Below, piece after piece: positions 5,195 through 9,593 of a stretch of 9,593 nt of DNA. Both the position numbers and the translations under genes were made by a program. The notes beneath the pieces were generated by a model. It did not search any database, was not told where the DNA came from, and worked only from the letters and a program-made list of their open reading frames with translations. The first letter of the stretch is position 1, and each line of letters begins with the position of its first letter. The DNA is from Candidatus Bipolaricaulota bacterium (GTDB taxonomy: Bacteria; Bipolaricaulota; Bipolaricaulia; UBA7950; UBA9294): positions 1-9,593 of the forward strand of contig JAUWNQ010000010.1 of assembly GCA_030612565.1 (NCBI GenBank), read 5' to 3'.

Positions 5195-7225
5195 TCAGGC
5201 TGGTTCGAGAACGAACAGGATCTGCCCCTCCTGGACCGTATCGTTGAGGTTGACGCATATCTCTGTGATCTTGGCGGTAAACGGTGTCAGGATCGCGTTT
5301 TCCATCTTCATAGCCTCTAGGTTGGCGATCTCCTGACCCTTCTGCACGATAGTCCCTGTCTCTATAGGGCCGTGGTCTTGGTTACCAAGCCTCCAGACGT
5401 TCCCATTTATCGGCGCGCCGACCTCGTTTGCTCCTTTGGCCATGCGCACAGGGTCCTTTTGCTGCTCGGTTTCGATGGAGAACGTGCGTGTCCTGTTGTC
5501 CACCCGCAAGACGACCGGGATCGCACCGTTCTGTTCCTTTCCGCACGAGACGAGCTCGATCTGATGAGGCTTACCAGCGAACTCGAAATCGACCAGATCG
5601 CCCGGCTGATTCAATCCCTCCAGCCACACATCGGTTGGCAGAACGAGGGGGGCTTCCCCATACTCGTCTCGGAAGGCGATCATCGTGATCGCGTCTTTAG
5701 GGTGCATCAGATAGAGGATGAACTCCTCGTCGTTCGCCTCCCGGCCAATCTCCTCGGTGAGGGTATCTCGTAACTTGCTGAGATCGTCGGGGGGGAGCAG
5801 TTCGAGTGGGGAGATGTCCTGGCGTGCCTTGATCTTCTCCTCCCATCCGTCGCCGAACGTGCTGCGGTAGACCCAGTCGGCCGGCCAGCCCATCGGCAGT
5901 TTTCCATAACGCCCGAGGATGAGGTTTTGGAAATCACCGGGGGCGTTACGGAAGAGCTCTAACAGTTCCTGCTGTTCGTCCTCCGACATGGCAGAGAAGT
6001 CTTGTTTTTTGTCGATGACGAACTTGGTGAGCAAGTGGATGATGTGTTCTACACCAGTCATTCCTTGCTCCTTGTTGTACTTGTTGATGATCCCACTGCA
6101 GGTGACCCAGGTGATCTGTGAGCCTGGGGTGACGTCGAAGTACTTGACGATCTTGTTGTAGAGCGACATCGTCTTGAGTATCGCGGGCATAAGCGGAAGG
6201 AATCCGCCCTTTTCCGCCTGCTCGAACGAGCTGGGGAAGGCTCCTCCCGGCATCCGATGCTCGATCACCTCATGGTCGAATCCCTTGAACGGTGATTCGG
6301 CCCATTCGTAGTGACTGATCCATTCGCGCACCTTCTGTACGGCCTTTTCCGCGTAGTGTCTGTCGATGTTCACAGGGATTCCCAGTTCTTCGAGATAGGC
6401 CTGTAATCCGAGGATCGGTGCCTGCCCATAGAAGCGGGCGAGCGTGTCTTCCTGTGCATCGAGGATCTCAGCGCCGGATTTTGCGGCCATCGCCAGGGCA
6501 GGGATCGCCAGTCCATCGGTCGTGTGCCGATGGTATTGAATCACCAGATCGGGGTAGTGTTGTTTGATCGCGTCGACCAGGTTGCCGATCCGTTTTGGGC
6601 TTCCGACCCCGGCCATATCCTTGATGCAGAGTATGATCTCCGAGGTCCCGCCACACAGGTCGACGATGTCGTGTACCACGCTCAGGTAGTAGTCGTCGGT
6701 CGTCCAATCGGCCTGTATTAGCGAGACGCACGGTTCGAAGAGGCGGCCGCGCTTCATCACCACCTCAGCGACGGTGCGCATGTTGCGAATATCGTTCAAG
6801 AAAGAGAAGCAGCGCCAGACATCGAGGTCCAGATGGGCGACGACGTGTTCGATGACGTTCTTCGTGTACGGCCTGTATCCCCACAGGTTCGTCTCGCGGA
6901 TGAGCGTCTGCAGAAGCACGTTAGGCATCTGCTCTCGCAGGATGCGCAGCTCCTCGAACGGACTCTCTCGTCTGTTCATCACTCCCACGTGCCACCGCGC
7001 GCCGCCGTGACACTCGACACTGAACAGCCCCATCTGATCGTAGGAAGGGGTAAGCGTAGCCAGGTCATGTATCCGAATGCGGTTCTTGTAGTCGGACTGT
7101 CCGGCATCACGCATCCCGGTGGAGGTGATGAAGACACCAGGGGTATTTCGTACCGTCTTCAGTATCTCATCGACGGACATCCCCGGACGGATCAACACAC
7201 TGTCTTTCGTCTGCGTTACATCCAT
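5195..7225 (-). CDS. Biotin-dependent carboxyltransferase subunit with biotinyl domain (pyruvate carboxylase B-like)
   Basis: A 676-residue subunit that should transfer CO2 from carboxybiotin to an acceptor. Order: HMGL-like TIM barrel (about 30-300), PYC/OADA conserved domain (about 310-480), linker, and C-terminal biotinyl domain (about 605-676) with EAMKM, biotin on K640. Predicted metal ligands are present: D40 in MRDAGQS, K202 in IKDMAG (carbamylated in the family), H232 and H234 in YHRH. R39, Q43 and R110, which bind the 2-oxoacid in pyruvate carboxylase, are kept. The protein is nevertheless divergent: the usual DTTLRDAHQS is TSTGMRDAGQS, and in PGGAFPSS a proline (P331) stands where the catalytic threonine of GGQYTN is expected. 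It overlaps the biotin carboxylase gene by 10 bases. Pyruvate or 2-oxoglutarate carboxylase is likely; oxaloacetate decarboxylase is less so, because a biotin carboxylase accompanies it and no membrane decarboxylase subunit is visible. Confidence 0.85.
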   Translation of the reverse strand: MDVTQTKDSVLIRPGMSVDEILKTVRNTPGVFITSTGMRDAGQSDYKNRIRIHDLATLTPSYDQMGLFSVECHGGARWHVGVMNRRESPFEELRILREQMPNVLLQTLIRETNLWGYRPYTKNVIEHVVAHLDLDVWRCFSFLNDIRNMRTVAEVVMKRGRLFEPCVSLIQADWTTDDYYLSVVHDIVDLCGGTSEIILCIKDMAGVGSPKRIGNLVDAIKQHYPDLVIQYHRHTTDGLAIPALAMAAKSGAEILDAQEDTLARFYGQAPILGLQAYLEELGIPVNIDRHYAEKAVQKVREWISHYEWAESPFKGFDHEVIEHRMPGGAFPSSFEQAEKGGFLPLMPAILKTMSLYNKIVKYFDVTPGSQITWVTCSGIINKYNKEQGMTGVEHIIHLLTKFVIDKKQDFSAMSEDEQQELLELFRNAPGDFQNLILGRYGKLPMGWPADWVYRSTFGDGWEEKIKARQDISPLELLPPDDLSKLRDTLTEEIGREANDEEFILYLMHPKDAITMIAFRDEYGEAPLVLPTDVWLEGLNQPGDLVDFEFAGKPHQIELVSCGKEQNGAIPVVLRVDNRTRTFSIETEQQKDPVRMAKGANEVGAPINGNVWRLGNQDHGPIETGTIVQKGQEIANLEAMKMENAILTPFTAKITEICVNLNDTVQEGQILFVLEPA

Positions 7226-8673
7226 TGCTGCTGCCCCTTCGCGGATATCTCCGCAACGTACTTTGCTATCTTGAGGATCTCCTCTTCCTCCCCGGCCCCG
7301 CCGAACTGCGCTGTGAGTTCGTCGATATGCTCAGCAATGAAGGCTGTGGAGAAATCACCCTTCATGAAATCGGGATGGCGGATTATGCTGAGCAACAACG
7401 GGGAGAGCGTCTTGACCCCCTCGACCTTGAGTTCCCTACCCAGGGCGCGTTCCATCGTCCTTACAGCGTCTGCGCGCGTCGCTCCAGAGCTCATCAGCAA
7501 CATGAACAACGAATCGTAGTGCGACGGCACCTCTGCGCCTTCGTAGACTCCGGGGGAGACCCTCACCCCCGGCCCTTGCGGGATGCGTAGTCCGGTGATC
7601 GGCCCGAAGGAGGGGTTGAAGCTCTTGGGGTCTTCGGCATTGATCCGTGCCTCTATCGCGAAGCGATGCAGTTTTACATCGTCCTGCACGATATCAAGCT
7701 CCTTCCCCATCGCGATATCGATCATCATGGAAACGATGTCCAGTCCGGTAACAAGCTCAGTGATCCCGTGCTCCACCTGCAAGCGCGTGTTCACCTCGAG
7801 GAAGTAGAACTTACGCGTGGCGGTGTCGAAGATGAACTCCACCGTCCCAGCGGTGGTATACCCGATCTCTTTCATCAAGCGGACCGCGGTTGTGCATATC
7901 TCTTGCCGCATCGCAGAGTCGACCGCCGGGGAGGGCGCCTCTTCGATCACCTTCTGATTGCGGCGTTGCATCGTGCACTCCCGCTCAAACAGGTGTAGGA
8001 CGTTCCCGTGCTCATCGGCGACGATCTGCACCTCAATATGGCGGCTGCGGTCGATATATTTTTCCACCAGCATCGTGTCGTTACCGAACGCCTTCTTTGC
8101 CACGGAGCGTGCTTGCTCTAGAGCTGGAGCGAACTCGGCGGGATCCATTACCCGCTCCATCCCCTTGCCGCCACCGCCGGCCGCTGCCTTGATCATGATA
8201 GGAAGATCGACTTTGTCTCTATCGATCCATGCCTCGATCTCTTTGGCCGTCGTTACGTTGCTGATCCCGGGAATAGTCGGTACGTCAGCTTCCCGCGCGA
8301 TCTGCTTTGACCGAATCTTGTCGCCCATCAACCTGATTACCTCTGCCGAGGGGCCGATCCAGATCAATCCGGCATCGACGACCCGCGCGGCGAACTCCGG
8401 GTTCTCCGCCAGGAATCCCCAGCCAGGATGGATCGCGTCGGCGTTGCACGCCAGTGCGGCATCGATGATTCGATTCATATTCAGATATGATTCAAGCGGC
8501 GAGGCTTCTCCGATGTGTATCGCTTCATCGGCCATCGATACATGGAGGGAAAGACGGTCTGGGGTGCTGTAGACAGCGACTGTACGGATACCACGCTTCA
8601 TGCACGTTTGCATCACCCGCACAGCGGGGACGCCACGATTGGCAATCAGTATCTTCTCGATCTGCTTTTGCAT
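7216..8673 (-). CDS. Biotin carboxylase subunit (AccC/PycA-like, 485 aa)
   Basis: An ATP-grasp enzyme that carboxylates biotin using ATP and bicarbonate. The length covers only the biotin carboxylase module; the biotin carrier lies on the partner subunit. Features: N-terminal domain with IANRG and HPGWGFLAENPEFA, K119, glycine loop KAAAGGGGKGMERV (from residue 162), H212 in RHIEVQ, K241 in QRRNQKVIEEAP, E279, E293-N295-R297 in EVNTRLQVEH, E301, and R343 in IEARINAEDP. These correspond to the ATP, metal, bicarbonate and biotin residues of E. coli AccC. Oddities are NRGVPA instead of NRGEIA and VEHGITE instead of VEHPVTE. ATG 8673 has GGGAG nine bases upstream. It is the first gene of the operon, and its stop overlaps the start of the carboxyltransferase gene (shared ATGGATGTAA), implying coupled translation. 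Acetyl-CoA carboxylase is unlikely, because the partner is a pyruvate-carboxylase-type protein. Confidence 0.93.
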   Translation of the reverse strand: MQKQIEKILIANRGVPAVRVMQTCMKRGIRTVAVYSTPDRLSLHVSMADEAIHIGEASPLESYLNMNRIIDAALACNADAIHPGWGFLAENPEFAARVVDAGLIWIGPSAEVIRLMGDKIRSKQIAREADVPTIPGISNVTTAKEIEAWIDRDKVDLPIMIKAAAGGGGKGMERVMDPAEFAPALEQARSVAKKAFGNDTMLVEKYIDRSRHIEVQIVADEHGNVLHLFERECTMQRRNQKVIEEAPSPAVDSAMRQEICTTAVRLMKEIGYTTAGTVEFIFDTATRKFYFLEVNTRLQVEHGITELVTGLDIVSMMIDIAMGKELDIVQDDVKLHRFAIEARINAEDPKSFNPSFGPITGLRIPQGPGVRVSPGVYEGAEVPSHYDSLFMLLMSSGATRADAVRTMERALGRELKVEGVKTLSPLLLSIIRHPDFMKGDFSTAFIAEHIDELTAQFGGAGEEEEILKIAKYVAEISAKGQQQWM

Positions 8674-8775
8674 CTGAGCAAACTCCCTTGTTCTTTTATG
8701 TCGCTCAAACGAGAGGCATAGATTTTCAGCAACACGCTACGGACCTGATCGACATCGGCTGCAAAACCCGGTGCA

Positions 8776-8785
8776 GCAGGCCTGC
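8776..8785. promoter_or_regulatory. Perfect palindrome GCAGGCCTGC, candidate operator
   Basis: A perfect 10-base palindrome in the middle of the 186-base spacer between the divergent carboxylase operon and the GAF gene. Close by is the direct repeat TGCAAG (8783-8788 and 8796-8801), 13 bases apart start to start. A dimeric regulator bound here could affect both directions. The regulator is unknown; the palindrome may also be chance. Confidence 0.28.
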
Positions 8786-8808
8786 AAGCGTTCATTGCAA
8801 GTAGCAGA

Positions 8809-8837
8809 ATCTTAACCGACCAAAGCGGAAATTTACA
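8809..8837 (-). promoter_or_regulatory. Candidate promoter of the carboxylase operon
   Basis: On the minus strand, TAAGAT (plus positions 8809-8814) follows TGTAAA (8832-8837) at a spacing of 17. The -10 matches consensus at four of six positions, the -35 at three. Transcription would start near 8802 and leave a leader of about 130 bases that includes the palindrome. Other starts in this spacer are possible. Confidence 0.27.
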
Positions 8838-8848
8838 CCTAAAAGAGA

Positions 8849-8854
8849 TATCAT
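8849..8854 (+). promoter_or_regulatory. Candidate -10 box of the GAF gene
   Basis: TATCAT matches the -10 consensus at five of six positions. A start seven bases downstream would fall at about 8861, at or just after the first ATG (8860). The message would then be leaderless, or would start translation at ATG 8878, which has GGAG (8868-8871) six bases before it. No -35 box is visible at the right distance. Confidence 0.25.
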
Positions 8855-8859
8855 CTTCC

Positions 8860-9324
8860 ATGACCATGGAGCCGATGATGAGGAAACTGCGACAGGCGCT
8901 ACACGAGATCGATTCTTTCGAAGAGGCGTGCCGCGTTACGGTACGAGCACTGCGGGGATACGCTGCGCACTACAACTGGGTAGGGATCTACATGCGTGAA
9001 GGTGACGAGCTCGTCCTTGTGGCGTGGGACGGCCCGGAGGCAACGCAGCATGTGCGTATTCCGGTAGGTCAGGGGATCTGCGGGTTGGCCGCCCGTACAG
9101 GAGAGACCGTGGTCGTCGACGACGTGAATGCCGACGACCGCTACCTTGCCTGTTTTCCACAGACGCGCGCGGAGATTGTCGTGCCACTCCTACTAGGACA
9201 GGAAGTGATCGGCGAGATCGATATAGACAGCGATACGCGCGCGGCGTTCACGCAAGCCGACCGCGACCTTATCGAGGAGGCAGCCTCTATCCTGACAGCG
9301 TTCCTATCCCAATTGAGCGAATAG
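8860..9324 (+). CDS. GAF-domain protein, free methionine-R-sulfoxide reductase-like
   Basis: A 154-residue cytosolic protein that is almost entirely one GAF domain. It has YNWVGIY (38-44), VRIPVGQGICG (65-75), TGETVVVDDV, RYLACFPQTRAEIVVPL (94-110) and a final VIGEIDIDSD followed by a C-terminal helix. This is the layout of the free methionine-R-sulfoxide reductase (MsrC) family, which repairs oxidised free methionine. Two of its three cysteines are present (C74 and C98, the latter matching the catalytic position), but the resolving-cysteine position (ACVRI in the family) is H64. It may therefore recycle differently or be a small-molecule sensor. The start is uncertain: 8860, 8866, 8875 and 8878 are all in-frame ATGs, and GGAG favours 8878. 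It is transcribed away from the carboxylase operon. Confidence 0.85.
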   Translation: MTMEPMMRKLRQALHEIDSFEEACRVTVRALRGYAAHYNWVGIYMREGDELVLVAWDGPEATQHVRIPVGQGICGLAARTGETVVVDDVNADDRYLACFPQTRAEIVVPLLLGQEVIGEIDIDSDTRAAFTQADRDLIEEAASILTAFLSQLSE

Positions 9325-9341
9325 AAGGCTACTGATAAGAT
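9313..9341 (+). promoter_or_regulatory. Candidate promoter of the ABC exporter gene
   Basis: TTGAGC (9313-9318) and TAAGAT (9336-9341) are exactly 17 bases apart, each matching consensus at four of six positions. The -35 lies inside the last codons of the GAF gene. The start would be near 9348, about 15 bases before GTG 9363, with AGGGGG (9352-9357) as ribosome binding site. The gene may also be read through from the GAF gene, 38 bases upstream. Confidence 0.4.
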
Positions 9342-9362
9342 ACTCATATACAGGGGGTTGCC

Positions 9363-9593
9363 GTGATAAATACGAAAGGATTGACCCGGAGATTCGGGGA
9401 TGTCACCGCGGTGGAGGACCTCCACCTTGAGGTGGAGAAAGGCGAGGTGTTCGGGTTCCTCGGGCCGAACGGCGCCGGTAAGACAACCACGATCCGCATG
9501 CTTGCGGCGCTGATCGCCCCAACAAGCGGAGAAGCAACGGTCGCTGGACTGCGAATAGGGCAGGAGAACCGAGAGATCCGACAGCATGTCGGT
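9363..9593 (+). CDS. ABC transporter ATP-binding protein, exporter type (partial, runs off the window)
   Basis: The first 77 codons of an ABC ATPase, cut by the window end. It starts with GTG and reads VINTKGLTRRFGDVTAVEDL, the A-loop region typical of drug/antibiotic exporter and ABC-2 type ATPases. FGFLGPNGAGKTTTIRML follows, holding the Walker A motif (GPNGAGKTT) at about residues 36-44. Next comes the usual LIAPTSGEATVAGLRI. The Q-loop, signature motif and Walker B lie beyond the window. AGGGGG sits five bases before the start. Homologues couple ATP hydrolysis to an ABC-2 membrane partner, often the next gene. It does not look like the missing ATPase of the importer, whose DppD/DppF ATPases have a different N-terminus. 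Confidence 0.9.
   Translation, partial: MINTKGLTRRFGDVTAVEDLHLEVEKGEVFGFLGPNGAGKTTTIRMLAALIAPTSGEATVAGLRIGQENREIRQHVG

Noticed and set aside
8646..8867. Minus-strand 73-codon frame covering the divergent spacer and the start of the biotin carboxylase gene
   Set aside because: Part of it (AADVDQVRSVLLKIYASRL) looks helix-like, but neither ATG has a ribosome binding site, and it overlaps a well-supported start. It could be an upstream leader peptide; evidence is too weak to call.
1..9593. CRISPR array or defence system
   Set aside because: No regularly spaced direct repeats and no Cas, nuclease or toxin-antitoxin pair were seen on either strand.

Overview
The window looks like a chromosomal stretch from a moderately GC-rich bacterium. 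Its substrate-binding protein has a Sec signal peptide with no lipobox cysteine, which fits a cell envelope with a periplasm (diderm). Candidate phyla with oligopeptide-type ABC operons and two-subunit biotin carboxylases, such as Bipolaricaulota, are plausible, but the sequence does not prove any phylum.

Layout. Positions 1-452 hold the 3' part of a group II intron whose reverse transcriptase has been deleted and broken, leaving a recognisable domain V and a well-formed domain VI. Next come a candidate promoter and a small ribbon-helix-helix-like protein (553-726). Positions 727-1387 have no intact gene. They hold a block of potential RNA-like folds and an N-terminal fragment of an IS1634-like transposase. 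Positions 1388-4835 form an operon for an oligopeptide/nickel-type ABC importer: two permeases and a periplasmic binding protein, with no ATPase genes in view. The convergent gap 4836-5194 contains an IS3-type OrfA fragment and several hairpins.

On the minus strand, 8673 to 5195 encodes a two-gene biotin-dependent carboxylase: a biotin carboxylase subunit, then a carboxyltransferase subunit carrying the biotinyl domain. The two reading frames overlap by 10 bases. The carboxyltransferase keeps its metal ligands and the 2-oxoacid-binding arginines, but has proline where the family has its catalytic threonine, so its substrate and mechanism are open. A 186-base divergent spacer with a perfect 10-base palindrome separates this operon from a plus-strand GAF-domain gene (8860-9324). 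A candidate promoter at the end of that gene leads to the ATP-binding subunit of an ABC exporter, which runs off the window.

How the genes work together. The importer would bring peptides or related solutes into the cell, but needs ATPases encoded elsewhere. The carboxylase would convert a 2-oxoacid, possibly pyruvate or 2-oxoglutarate, to a dicarboxylic or tricarboxylic acid using ATP and bicarbonate. The three mobile-element relics all lie in the two gaps flanking the importer operon. I found no tRNA, rRNA, CRISPR array or complete mobile element.
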